NCBI GenBank assembly: GCA_900314935.1
Contig: OMXE01000012.1
Span: 1-64,000, forward strand
DNA length: 64,000 nt
Direction of reading: 5' to 3'
From: an uncultured Prevotella sp.
GTDB lineage: Bacteria > Bacteroidota > Bacteroidia > Bacteroidales > Bacteroidaceae
Shown piece after piece: positions 17,398 to 26,237 of this stretch. The position numbers and the translations under genes are program-made. A model generated the notes under the pieces. The model saw nothing but the letters and a program-made list of their open reading frames with translations. It was not told the DNA's origin and ran no database searches. Every line of letters begins with the position of its first letter. Within the stretch, counting starts at the first letter, position 1.

Positions 17398-19115
17398 ATT
17401 GCCCTTAAGAATTTCACGATGGCATCACGGTCGGCCTTGGGAAGCTTGTAGAACTTCAGGGTACTATCGTAGCCATCAGATTTCTTGGAGTAGCCGTGCC
17501 AGAGGATAGCCTCGATCTCGTTGCGCGCACGACAGTCGTGCAGACGGTCCTCAGCACCGGTATTGATGAGCGACAGACCGCGTCCCCACAGTGGGGTGGT
17601 GCGGCACCATGAGCCATGGATACCGTTCTTCATGTACAGACGGTGCTGGATCATGTCGGTATAGGGCCAGATGGTCTGGTTCTGATAGCGGGGCAGCTGC
17701 AGGTTCTGTGAGGTGATGATCTGCGGACTCCAGTAGTCGTCGTTCTTGGTATTCCACGAAGGACGGTGACAGTTGGCGCAACCAATCTCCATGAACATCT
17801 GCTTACCGCGCTGCACCTCAGGATCCTGCAGGTTACGGGCACGAGGAATGGCCAGTCCGCGGTGCCATACCTGGAAGGCCCAGAAGTTATTGTCCGACAT
17901 CTCCGGCTCGAAGTTATGCCAGGGGTTGTCGAACTGGTTCGTGGAGGGCAGCAGTAGGTTATACACCGCCTCGCGGATACCTTCGTCAGTGCCATCGGCA
18001 TGGTAGGGTGACGACGGATCGGCCTTGATGGCGGCAATCACCTGCGGGTTCTCTGACATCGCCTTCGCCCAGGCTGCTGTGGTGTAGAGCTTCGGACGGT
18101 CGGAACGACTCACGTTGGTGATGTTCCAGATGGCATTGGCACCCGCACCATCCTGCAGCGAACCGCGGGTCATGGCATAGGTGAACTTCTTGATGCGGTT
18201 CACCTGCTCCACACCGCTGGACGCATTAACATACATAGCCGATGTAGCCCAGTCGTTGGCTTCCTTGTCCCAGAAGGCGGGGTTCAGCTCCACATAAGGA
18301 GCCTCACGCTGATACTGTGCCTTGATGGAATCGTCGGGAATAGCATCGAGCAGTCCTGTACCGATGATGCCGATGGTGCTCTCCAGTCGGAAGGCCACGG
18401 CACCGTTACCGGTCTCCCACGGGGTGGGGTCGGTGTTGAAGGCAGAACGGTCGATGCTCAGCTCGGGATAGATGAGCTGGTAGGTCTCACCATCAGGGAA
18501 CTGGGTAGGAGAGATCTCACTGCCGTCGGCCATAGCGGTGACGGGCAGCCAGCTCAGGTGGATACCACGCTCGTCGATAGGGGGCAGGAACGGACTCACG
18601 GCGCGGGTCTGCGGCATACCGGTTACCTCGGCCACATACGGACCGTCGTCACTGTTCATGCCATCGTTGGGGTGATAGACCACCAGCAGGTAGCCGTTAC
18701 CCCATTCGGCGGTGTACTGGGTGACACGCTTGCCATGACCATAGGCAGGGTGACAGTCGAGACAGGACTTGCGGACATACGCCGGACCGAGTCCGCTGAA
18801 CGGGTTCTGGAACTCGGTCACGTTACGCTCAAAGAACTGCTCGCCACGGTTGAAGGCATCCAAGAGACCCATCTCGCGGACAGCAGGTGTCTCATCCTCG
18901 TAGCAGCCTTGGGTGACGTTCATCGTCGTGCCCTTCAGACCGCCGACGTACCATTCCTCGGCGGTGAAGTTACCCACCGACTTACCCACATAACTCGTGT
19001 CGTCTGACGGGATCACATCGTCGGTGTCGTCATCGTCAGAACACGCAGTCATGGCGCACCCCACGAAGAGGCACGCCATGACCAAGAAATGCATTTTCTT
19101 GTTCAAATAACTCAT
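17394..19115 (-). CDS. Di-heme oxidoreductase lipoprotein
   Basis: A 573-residue exported protein with a lipoprotein signal ending ACS (cysteine near residue 25) and an acidic DDDDTDD stretch that could promote surface export in Bacteroidetes. Two c-type heme motifs are visible: CLDCH early and CANCH late. This is the layout of the di-heme 'thiol oxidoreductase' family often paired with imelysin. The redox partner and substrate are unknown. It lies in an operon with imelysin and a porin, and its stop overlaps the CcsA/ResB-like gene. Confidence 0.85.
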   Translation of the reverse strand: MSYLNKKMHFLVMACLFVGCAMTACSDDDDTDDVIPSDDTSYVGKSVGNFTAEEWYVGGLKGTTMNVTQGCYEDETPAVREMGLLDAFNRGEQFFERNVTEFQNPFSGLGPAYVRKSCLDCHPAYGHGKRVTQYTAEWGNGYLLVVYHPNDGMNSDDGPYVAEVTGMPQTRAVSPFLPPIDERGIHLSWLPVTAMADGSEISPTQFPDGETYQLIYPELSIDRSAFNTDPTPWETGNGAVAFRLESTIGIIGTGLLDAIPDDSIKAQYQREAPYVELNPAFWDKEANDWATSAMYVNASSGVEQVNRIKKFTYAMTRGSLQDGAGANAIWNITNVSRSDRPKLYTTAAWAKAMSENPQVIAAIKADPSSPYHADGTDEGIREAVYNLLLPSTNQFDNPWHNFEPEMSDNNFWAFQVWHRGLAIPRARNLQDPEVQRGKQMFMEIGCANCHRPSWNTKNDDYWSPQIITSQNLQLPRYQNQTIWPYTDMIQHRLYMKNGIHGSWCRTTPLWGRGLSLINTGAEDRLHDCRARNEIEAILWHGYSKKSDGYDSTLKFYKLPKADRDAIVKFLRAI

Positions 19116-19126
19116 AAGTATCGTAT

Positions 19127-20365
19127 TTAGTTAGCTGCAATCCATGACGCCACCTCGTTGAGGGTGTCGTCGAGCTCGTTGATGGCATCCATCGCTGCCT
19201 TGGCGGCCGTGCTATGGGAGTCAACAACGAAGGGAGTACCTGCCTTGGCATTGCTCAGTGCCAGGAGGGCTGCATCCAGCTTCGACTTCAGGTTGGCAGC
19301 CATCGAGGCATTGTACTTCTGGAGGTAGGTCATGATGCTGTTCGACTGGGCTGTGGTGCCCGTCTGACCGTACAGACTGTACTGGATGCTACTGATGTTG
19401 TCGAAGAAGTCGTAGTAGGAACGCTGACTGTAAGGCGACTCGATATAGTCGGGATCGGTACCCAGGTAGGCCTGACCGATCTTCTGTCCTGCTACCTCTG
19501 CACAGATGTTACTGCATCCGGCCACGAGGATGGTTGACATCACGCCACGCCAGGTGGCCAGGGTGCTACCGGCCTTGGTGGCATTGAGCATGTTCTCGCC
19601 ATAGGATGAATCGCCACCGGCCACAGTAGTGGGGAACTCACACTCCTCTACACGGTCCAGATGACTCTTCGGGGCCTTGTCACCCAACCAGCTCACCTCC
19701 AGCTGGAAGCACTTGTCGCGCAGGTCGCCTGCCACCGCTGCTGCGAAGATCAGCTCCTGCTCACCAGTGATGTTACGACCGGCGAAGGCTTCGTCATCCT
19801 CTGTTCCCTGCAGGGCAGCAAGGGTGCGGTTCTTACCGTTGCGGAAGATGATGAACTCGATGCCGTGGAAGCCGAGCTGCTGCTCACCTACGAGGGCACG
19901 GGCATTGTCGATACCGCCATCATCAAGGTCGTCCAGATCGTCAATGATCTCTGCACTGCTCAGGGCCTTGGCCAGTGCGGTACGGTCGAGCGGCCATGTG
20001 TCGATATGGGGGTCGATACCGAAGTCGGTAGCGGCACCATAGAGGAACGACTCACTGCTCTCCCATGCCGAGCGGGCATTGATGAAGGTGTTGCAGATCT
20101 GGTCGATATCTTTCTGTGTTAGTGTTCCTGCGCGGAACTTCGTCTTGGCGCTCACCAGCTGATCGAAGAGATCGGAGGTCTGAGCGGCCAATGACTGGTA
20201 GATGGGGAATACTACGTTGTTGACGTACTGGGTGGTGATGGCGGCCATGGCGGCCTCTTTCTCATTCAGCTTGTTGTCGTCGTTGTTGTCGTCATCACTG
20301 GAGCATGAGGCGAAGCTCATGCAGCATGCTGCCAAGAGCATGAAAAACAAATTCTTTTTCATCAT
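19127..20365 (-). CDS. Imelysin-family lipoprotein
   Basis: A 412-residue lipoprotein (MMKKNLFFMLLAACCMSFASC signal) of the imelysin/M75 family. The GxHxxE motif is present as GFHGIE, which in related EfeO and IrpA proteins is linked to metal or heme binding. Acidic residues follow the lipidated cysteine. It is transcribed between the porin and the di-heme oxidoreductase with short gaps, a set associated with iron acquisition or iron-dependent redox work in Bacteroidetes. Its exact substrate cannot be read here. Confidence 0.85.
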   Translation of the reverse strand: MMKKNLFFMLLAACCMSFASCSSDDDNNDDNKLNEKEAAMAAITTQYVNNVVFPIYQSLAAQTSDLFDQLVSAKTKFRAGTLTQKDIDQICNTFINARSAWESSESFLYGAATDFGIDPHIDTWPLDRTALAKALSSAEIIDDLDDLDDGGIDNARALVGEQQLGFHGIEFIIFRNGKNRTLAALQGTEDDEAFAGRNITGEQELIFAAAVAGDLRDKCFQLEVSWLGDKAPKSHLDRVEECEFPTTVAGGDSSYGENMLNATKAGSTLATWRGVMSTILVAGCSNICAEVAGQKIGQAYLGTDPDYIESPYSQRSYYDFFDNISSIQYSLYGQTGTTAQSNSIMTYLQKYNASMAANLKSKLDAALLALSNAKAGTPFVVDSHSTAAKAAMDAINELDDTLNEVASWIAAN

Positions 20366-20408
20366 TCTATTATATTTTAATTCTCAGTTTTCAATTCTCA
20401 ATTTTCAA

Positions 20409-21713
20409 TTAAAGAAAGAACCCCTCGTACGCGATGCCGATGTTCAGACTCGGCTCATCGTTATACGGACTCTTCAGCTTGCGCAGACTATAGTCGGCCT
20501 TGATGGCAATCTGCGGTACAGGACGGTAGTTCACACCGAAGGCCAGACGGTGGATATTCGTATAGTCGAACATCTCCTTGTTCTTGGCGGGGATATAGCT
20601 GTCGTAATACTCATAGCGCCCGAACACATAGAGCTTCTGGTTGTCGTGACGCAGCTTCCCGATCTGCGAGAAGAGATCGTAACCCGCCTCGATACCCATG
20701 GCCACGGCATTCTTACCGATCATGGCACTCTTGACGGGTGAGTTGGAGGCGTGGGCCTTGGCATCCTTGATGGTGTTCAGCTTGTCGGTATCACCGATAT
20801 AGCCGTAGTCGGCCTGACCGCGCACGATCCAGTTCCAGCGGTTCAGCGTCAGGTCGATGCTCCCGACGGCCACCGTGCCCTTCACCTTGTCGTAAGGCTT
20901 ACCATCGCCCTTGAGATCATTCGGGAAGGTGTTATGTGCCGAGTTTCCATAGTAGCCGCTCACACCCATACGCAGTCCGTCGATGACGTAATAGTCAACT
21001 CTTCCTGCAAAGCCATACTGGTTGGCGGGCTTGAACTCAAAGGGAGAGCCTGCACCGTGGTGAATCCACTTGTCGCGGTTGAAGAGCATGGCATTCAGTC
21101 CGGCCACCACCATCACCTCATACTTCAGCTTCCCGCTGCGTCCCCAGAAGGAAAGACCCGTATCGTGCCAGGTGGAAGGGAGGATGGTGTTCTCACCCTC
21201 GGGGCGGTACACCGTGAAATAGTTCAGTGGCTCGTGCTTTGCGTTGTTCAGTCCTACGGGCACAATGATATGTCCGAACTTCACATTGGCCGCCTTGGAG
21301 AACTGCTTGTTGATCCAGAACTGCTCCAGTTCCACCTCACCACCTTTCTCCTGCTCATACTCCCATTCGGCAGCCTCGTCAGCCTCGTTCTCAATGGCAG
21401 AGCCGGTGCCTGTATGTTCGAACTCAATCTCCGTTCCCATGGTCCACCCCTTACCGAAGTCGTAACCGAGGTAGATCACGGCGTGAGGAATGTCGAACTT
21501 CCCATGACTGGGATCGTTCTTGTAGTTGGCGGGGGAGCTGTAGCGGTTCACGTGGTCGCTGAAGAACTCACGCGTATAACCAACCTCCCCGTAGCCGCCC
21601 ACACTTAGTCTGTTACCTTTCGCATGCAGCATCACGCTGTCGCCGGCATGGGTTTGTGCCATGACCGAGGCGGACAGGAGGGTGAAAGCCATAATACTAA
21701 CCAATCTTTTCAT
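20409..21713 (-). CDS. Outer-membrane porin-like beta-barrel
   Basis: A 434-residue protein with a cleavable signal peptide (ending SVMAQ) and a barrel-like pattern of alternating residues and aromatic belts, ending in FFL. It resembles the phosphate-selective (OprO/OprP-type) porin family. It opens the operon with imelysin and the di-heme protein, so its cargo may be an iron complex or another anion. It is divergent from the hemerythrin-LuxR regulator, and the promoters share a direct repeat. Confidence 0.75.
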   Translation of the reverse strand: MKRLVSIMAFTLLSASVMAQTHAGDSVMLHAKGNRLSVGGYGEVGYTREFFSDHVNRYSSPANYKNDPSHGKFDIPHAVIYLGYDFGKGWTMGTEIEFEHTGTGSAIENEADEAAEWEYEQEKGGEVELEQFWINKQFSKAANVKFGHIIVPVGLNNAKHEPLNYFTVYRPEGENTILPSTWHDTGLSFWGRSGKLKYEVMVVAGLNAMLFNRDKWIHHGAGSPFEFKPANQYGFAGRVDYYVIDGLRMGVSGYYGNSAHNTFPNDLKGDGKPYDKVKGTVAVGSIDLTLNRWNWIVRGQADYGYIGDTDKLNTIKDAKAHASNSPVKSAMIGKNAVAMGIEAGYDLFSQIGKLRHDNQKLYVFGRYEYYDSYIPAKNKEMFDYTNIHRLAFGVNYRPVPQIAIKADYSLRKLKSPYNDEPSLNIGIAYEGFFL

Positions 21714-21746
21714 TTTCTTAAAGCTAAAATGTACCTAAAACCGCTG

Positions 21747-21791
21747 CAAAGGTACAGCGTTAGCATTGGTTACGCAATACCTAAAAATGAT
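21747..21791 (-). promoter_or_regulatory. Porin operon promoter with a direct-repeat site
   Basis: On the minus strand TACCTTTG (21754-21747) and ATTG (21778-21775) are 20 bases apart. Touching the -33 is the 16-base site AATACCTAAAAATGAT (21776-21791, plus strand). The same site recurs at the divergent promoter (21837-21852) with one change. Confidence 0.65.
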
Positions 21792-21836
21792 GAAATTTCC
21801 GATGCTAAAGGCTTTTCGGGGATTCTGGGGCTCGAA

Positions 21837-21885
21837 AATACCTAAATATGATTATTGCATAATTCGGGAATAATCCGTAATTTTG
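21837..21885 (+). promoter_or_regulatory. Promoter of the hemerythrin-LuxR regulator gene
   Basis: ATTG at 21854-21857 and TAATTTTG at 21878-21885 are 20 bases apart. The site AATACCTAAATATGAT (21837-21852) lies directly upstream of the -33, in the same orientation as the copy by the porin promoter. It is a candidate binding site for this regulator. Confidence 0.65.
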
Positions 21886-21914
21886 CAAGCGATAATAAGA
21901 AATAGGTAACGTGT

Positions 21915-22871
21915 ATGAGAAATCAGAAAATGTATGAGGCCGACGATAAGATGATCAGTCTGATTGCCGACAACTATAACCTCTTGGAGAGTCTGGGACG
22001 CTTCGGCATCAACCTCGGGTTCGGTGACAAGACCGTGAAGGAGGTTTGCGAGGATCAGGGCGTGGATACCTATACATTCCTGGCCGTTGTGAACTATTCC
22101 ATCAACGGCTACCGGCATAGTGATGACAACAGACGGATGTCGGTGCCTACACTGCTGCATTACCTGAAGGCATCGCACGAATACTACCTGGATTTCCAGC
22201 TGCCTGATATCCGCCAGGAGCTGAAGGAGGCACTGGATGAGGAGGATAACCTGGCACGACTCATCATGAAGCTGTACGACTCGTATGCGCATGAGATCCG
22301 GGTGCATATGAAATATGAGGAACTGAACGTGTTCCCGTATGTTGACCGACAGCTGAAAGGGGAGATGATAGGGGATGAGGATATCGATACGTTCTCGAAG
22401 CATCATACACAGATTACCCAGAAACTGCGGGAACTGAAGAATATCATCATCAAGTATCTTCCTTCGGACACGAAACGGAACAATAAGCTGACGAGGGTGC
22501 TGTACGACCTGTATAAGAACGAGGAATGGCTGGGACAGCACGCTGAGGTGGAGGACAATATCTTTGTTCCTGCCATCCGACAGCTGGAACGACAGCAGAA
22601 ACAGAATGATGTGAGTGTGAAGATCTCGAAGATGATCAGTCAGAACCCCGACAACGGGGATGCCTTGAGCGACCGCGAGAAAGATGTGGTGGTTAGTCTG
22701 GTACAGGGAATGACGAACAAAGAGATTGCCGATCATCTGTGTATCTCGGTGAATACCGTCATCACCCACCGTCGTAACATCGCCCGAAAGTTGCAGATTC
22801 ACAGTCCTGCAGGACTGACCATCTATGCCATTGTCAACAACTTGGTTGACATCAGCTCCGTGAAGCTTTAA
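21915..22871 (+). CDS. RIC-type hemerythrin fused to a LuxR DNA-binding domain
   Basis: A 318-residue regulator joining two parts. Residues about 12-65 match the ScdA N-terminal domain and 80-225 form a hemerythrin-like helical bundle. The spacing of His88, His131, Glu135, His163, His209 and Glu213 follows the di-iron ligands known in YtfE/RIC. Residues about 250-315 are a LuxR/NarL helix-turn-helix (LSDREKDVVVSLVQG, NKEIADHLCISVNTVITHRRNI). It probably senses oxygen, nitric oxide or iron through the di-iron centre. It is divergent from the porin-imelysin operon, a likely target. Its stop codon abuts that of the next, convergent regulator with no gap. Confidence 0.85.
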   Translation: MRNQKMYEADDKMISLIADNYNLLESLGRFGINLGFGDKTVKEVCEDQGVDTYTFLAVVNYSINGYRHSDDNRRMSVPTLLHYLKASHEYYLDFQLPDIRQELKEALDEEDNLARLIMKLYDSYAHEIRVHMKYEELNVFPYVDRQLKGEMIGDEDIDTFSKHHTQITQKLRELKNIIIKYLPSDTKRNNKLTRVLYDLYKNEEWLGQHAEVEDNIFVPAIRQLERQQKQNDVSVKISKMISQNPDNGDALSDREKDVVVSLVQGMTNKEIADHLCISVNTVITHRRNIARKLQIHSPAGLTIYAIVNNLVDISSVKL

Positions 22872-23468
22872 TCATATCTGGTGGATGTCCACGTAGCCGT
22901 GCATCACCGCATAGATGGTGAGGGCACTCACGCTTTTCATCCCTAATTTATCCATGATATTCTTTCGATGAGTGATCACGGTGGTAAGACCGATGTTCAA
23001 CTTATCGGCAATCTCCTTGTTGATATAACCCTGCACAATGAGGGCAAGCACTTCCAGCTCGCGGTCGGAGAGAATCTTCTGCTGCAGCACCTGAGGCATC
23101 GGGGGGAGGTTCTTACCGTTGACGTGGGCATGCTGCTCCAATAGCAACAAGGACCGCACGAGCTCCGATTCGGGTACGTTGATGCACAGACTGTGGAACT
23201 CCGACAGCTGGGAAGCGGTATCGCGTGAAAGGGTGAGGACGATGGTCTTACGACGGTGTTCAGAGAAGAACGCCTTGTTCTCTAACACCACATTCATAGC
23301 GACGAAATAATGGAAGAACGACTCCGGTTCGTTGGCCATGAGCTCAGCGAAGGAACCGAAGGTCTCGACGGTCATGATGGGCATGACATTCATCAGCATC
23401 GACTTCAACCCCAATGCCGAAAGGGTATTGGGGTCGATAATCGCTACTTTGGGTCTTCCAGGGTTCAT
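22872..23468 (-). CDS. LuxR-type regulator with a degenerate receiver
   Basis: A 198-residue protein with a receiver-like N-terminal half (PKVAIIDPNTLSALGLKSML) and a LuxR helix-turn-helix at the end (LSDRELEVLALIVQGYINKEIADKLNIG, ITHRKNI). The acidic phosphoacceptor expected near residue 55 is not evident, so this is probably a phosphorylation-independent regulator. It lies 37 bases after oadB on the same strand and might be read from that operon. The leader has AAGGAGG three times, a purine run that could act as a ribosome site. Confidence 0.78.
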   Translation of the reverse strand: MNPGRPKVAIIDPNTLSALGLKSMLMNVMPIMTVETFGSFAELMANEPESFFHYFVAMNVVLENKAFFSEHRRKTIVLTLSRDTASQLSEFHSLCINVPESELVRSLLLLEQHAHVNGKNLPPMPQVLQQKILSDRELEVLALIVQGYINKEIADKLNIGLTTVITHRKNIMDKLGMKSVSALTIYAVMHGYVDIHQI

Positions 23469-23505
23469 TTCTCCTTCCTCCTTCCTCCTTCGTCCTTACT
23501 CGTTA

Positions 23506-24663
23506 TTATGACAAGAATCCTAACAACGCACCTGCGGCCACGGCAGAGCCGATCACACCGGCCACGTTCGGACCCATGGCGTGCATGAGCAGGAAGTTAT
23601 GACGGTCGTACTCCAAACCGAGGTTGTTGGAGATGCGGGCAGCCATCGGCACGGCGGATACACCGGCATTACCGATGAGCGGGTTGATCTTCTTATCCTT
23701 CGGCAGGAACAGGTTCATGATCTTCACGAAACCAACACCACTCATCGTAGCAACGAAGAAGGCACCGGCACCGATGGCGAAGATATAGATGGTGTTCAGG
23801 GTGAGGAACTCACTGGCCTGGGTAGAGCAGCCTACCGTCAGTCCGAGCAGGATGACCACGATGTCGTTCAAGGCTGAACCGGCGGTCTTGGCCAGACGGG
23901 TGGTCTTACCTGATTCCTTCAAAAGGTTACCGAAGAAGAGCATACCCAGCAGGGGCAGACCCGACGGTACGATGAAGGTGGTGAGCAGCAGACCGATGAT
24001 GGGGAAGAGGATACGCTCTGTCTGACTGACGTGGCGTACGGGCTTCATGCGGATGAGACGCTCCTTCTTGGTGGTCATCAAACGCATCACCAACGGCTGG
24101 ATTACCGGTACGAGGGCCATATACGAATAGGCACATACCGCGATGGCACCCATGAGGTTCGGAGCGGTCTTCGATGACAGGAAGATGGCGGTAGGACCGT
24201 CGGCACCACCGATGATGGCGATACCTGCTGCCTGGTTCGGCTCAAAGCCCAAGGCCAAGGCCAGCATATAGGCACCGAAGATACCGAACTGTGCGGCAGC
24301 ACCGATGAGCACCAGCTTGGGATTGGCAATCAGCGCGGAGAAGTCGGTCATGGCACCAATGCCCAGGAAGACGAGCGGGGGATACCATCCCTGGCGTACT
24401 CCCTGATAGAAGATGTTCAACACGGAGTTATCCTCATACAGACCGATCTCCAGTCCGGCATCCGCACGGAACGGGATGTTACCGAGGATAATACCGAGTC
24501 CTATGGGTACGAGCAGCAGCGGCTCGAAATCTTTCTTGATGGCGAGCCAGATGAAGAAGGCTCCCACGGCAATCATAATGAGGTTGGGTATCGTCGCATT
24601 GGCGAAACCCGTATAGGTGAGGAACTCATTAAAGTTGCTAACGATGAATTCTGTGAAACTCAT
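23506..24663 (-). CDS. Sodium-pumping decarboxylase beta subunit
   Basis: A 385-residue membrane protein of the OadB/MmdB/GcdB family, which couples decarboxylation of carboxybiotin to sodium export. The family landmarks GIGAMTDFSALIANP, IGGADGPTAIF and NAGVSAVPMAAR are all present. With the biotin carrier and the gamma-like protein upstream it forms a methylmalonyl-CoA decarboxylase, which fits the methylmalonyl-CoA mutase genes nearby. The alpha (carboxyltransferase) subunit is not in this window. Confidence 0.93.
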   Translation of the reverse strand: MSFTEFIVSNFNEFLTYTGFANATIPNLIMIAVGAFFIWLAIKKDFEPLLLVPIGLGIILGNIPFRADAGLEIGLYEDNSVLNIFYQGVRQGWYPPLVFLGIGAMTDFSALIANPKLVLIGAAAQFGIFGAYMLALALGFEPNQAAGIAIIGGADGPTAIFLSSKTAPNLMGAIAVCAYSYMALVPVIQPLVMRLMTTKKERLIRMKPVRHVSQTERILFPIIGLLLTTFIVPSGLPLLGMLFFGNLLKESGKTTRLAKTAGSALNDIVVILLGLTVGCSTQASEFLTLNTIYIFAIGAGAFFVATMSGVGFVKIMNLFLPKDKKINPLIGNAGVSAVPMAARISNNLGLEYDRHNFLLMHAMGPNVAGVIGSAVAAGALLGFLS

Positions 24664-24719
24664 AATCGTCGTTTATCAATTATAATTTTCAATTCTCAAT
24701 TTTCAATTCTCAATTTGTA

Positions 24720-25163
24720 TTACCCAATGGTAATCAATGTGGCTCCTTCCATGACGGCATCGCCCTGACCCACGAGGACGGAGGTGACGGTTCCGCTGGT
24801 CTCTGCCTCGATATTGTTCTGCATCTTCATGGCCTCGAGGATGATAACGGTCTCGCCAGCCTTCACGGCCTGACCAACAGCTACCTTCACCTCGGTGATG
24901 GTTCCTGGTAGCGGGGCTGTTACCTTGGCACCCTCTCCAGCTACTGCAGCGGGCTTGCTGGCAGGAGCAGGTGATGCTGCGGGAGCAGCAGCCTTGGGGG
25001 CTGGAGCCACTACCTTAGCGGGCTTCGGTGTAGCCTTGACGGGCTCACTGAGTTCTACTTCGAACGCTTTGCCGTTCACGCTGACCTTCGCGGTCGTTCC
25101 TTCTATCTCTTGGATCTCTACTTCGTAGTCAACACCGTTGACCTTATATTGATACTTATCCAT
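24720..25163 (-). CDS. Biotin carboxyl carrier protein
   Basis: A 147-residue carrier with an N-terminal small beta-rich region, an Ala/Pro-rich linker (about 48-75) and a C-terminal biotinyl domain with the EAMKMQN biotinylation site. It carries carboxybiotin between the carboxyltransferase and the membrane beta subunit. It lies between the beta gene and the gamma-like gene, 36-56 bases from each. The linker length and sequence match carriers of decarboxylase pumps. Confidence 0.93.
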   Translation of the reverse strand: MDKYQYKVNGVDYEVEIQEIEGTTAKVSVNGKAFEVELSEPVKATPKPAKVVAPAPKAAAPAASPAPASKPAAVAGEGAKVTAPLPGTITEVKVAVGQAVKAGETVIILEAMKMQNNIEAETSGTVTSVLVGQGDAVMEGATLITIG

Positions 25164-25199
25164 AGGTTCTTTAATCTTTAATGTTTAATCTTTAATCTA

Positions 25200-26132
25200 C
25201 TACAGCTCATTATTCCACATCGTGTGGCGTGGACGGATTGTGATGATACCACTCTCCTCGTCGTGTAAGTTGTCTTGATAATCTTTCAATGCCATGGCAA
25301 TGACAGCGATATAGACATCGATATCCTCCTTCTTCTTACAGGGCGGAATCTTCGAGTCTTTTGCCTCAATCGGCATACGGGCGGTCTTGAGCTTCACCCA
25401 ACCTGCCTCGCGACTGGCCTTGTCGGCCTTTTCCTTATTCACCATGATCTTGCCGAGGATGCTGAAGAAGACGAAGAGAAGGGCCAGACAAGAGAACACG
25501 ATACCCATGGAGAGAACGGTGATACCGAATCCGTGGGGGTCGTCACGCTTCAGACGGGCGATCTTGGTCTCGTTGATCTCGATGTAGTTGCCGATGCCGG
25601 GGGTGACAGCCTCCGCAGGCTTGATGTCCCACTTCTGCTCACCGTCCTTGATGCGGGCATACGACTTATCCTCTGCCAGTACGGGTACGGAGACGGAGTC
25701 GATCAGGTCGATACCATTACCGTCGTACAACGCGAACCATAGGGGTTGTCCTGCCACTGCCTTCGTGGCGAAGTGCATGGCACCCTTGGCGGGATTGGAA
25801 TGAAGGAACAGGATGAGGTGATTACGCCCAGACATCTGGGTACGGGAATCACCGTTGGGGATTACCTGCATCTTGGCGATGCGTTGCGGAGCGGAAAGAG
25901 AGGGATTGAGCACACTACGATCGGTGGTGATGTACATACCTCGGATATTGTATGTGGAGAACGAGGTGTTCACCAGTTCCACCCAAGGCAGGTGCTGTCC
26001 GAATTCGTCCTGCAGACTGGCGGTATTGTTGGTCAGAACCTCATTGATCTTGATGTTCTTCGCTCCTTGTGCGAACATCGTCGAGGTTCCTGTCAGTAAC
26101 ATACCGCAGAGCAGTATTCCAAGTTTTCTCAT
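25200..26132 (-). CDS. OadG-like subunit fused to an exported lamin-tail domain
   Basis: A 310-residue protein with a signal peptide (ending TMFAQ), a lamin-tail (LTD) domain outside the membrane (about 25-190, INEVLTNNTASLQDEFGQHLPWVELVN), one membrane helix (about 204-228) and a cytoplasmic C-terminal region like the OadG gamma subunit. The gamma part anchors the decarboxylase complex. The function of the periplasmic LTD is unknown; it may bind the cell envelope or other proteins. Similar fusions occur in Bacteroidales decarboxylase operons. Confidence 0.8.
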   Translation of the reverse strand: MRKLGILLCGMLLTGTSTMFAQGAKNIKINEVLTNNTASLQDEFGQHLPWVELVNTSFSTYNIRGMYITTDRSVLNPSLSAPQRIAKMQVIPNGDSRTQMSGRNHLILFLHSNPAKGAMHFATKAVAGQPLWFALYDGNGIDLIDSVSVPVLAEDKSYARIKDGEQKWDIKPAEAVTPGIGNYIEINETKIARLKRDDPHGFGITVLSMGIVFSCLALLFVFFSILGKIMVNKEKADKASREAGWVKLKTARMPIEAKDSKIPPCKKKEDIDVYIAVIAMALKDYQDNLHDEESGIITIRPRHTMWNNEL

Positions 26133-26181
26133 GTTGTTGATATTATATAAGTTTTTAGTTTATTCTAGATTTTAACTGCTT

Positions 26182-26235
26182 GGGTTACTAGGGTTGCTAG
26201 GGTTACTAGGGTTACTAGGGTTGCTAGTGTTACTA
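26182..26235. repeat. Six tandem copies of a 9-base repeat
   Basis: Six copies of GGGTTACTA or GGGTTGCTA (the last is GTGTTACTA) stand head to tail, ending two bases before the transporter stop codon. They lie in the 105-base gap between the transporter and the OadG-like gene. They look like a simple tandem array with no hairpin. Confidence 0.85.
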
Positions 26236-26237
26236 GT

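Noticed and set aside
26182..26235. Telomere-like sequence
   Set aside because: The GGGTTACTA unit only superficially resembles telomeric repeats, and the window is inside a bacterial chromosome.
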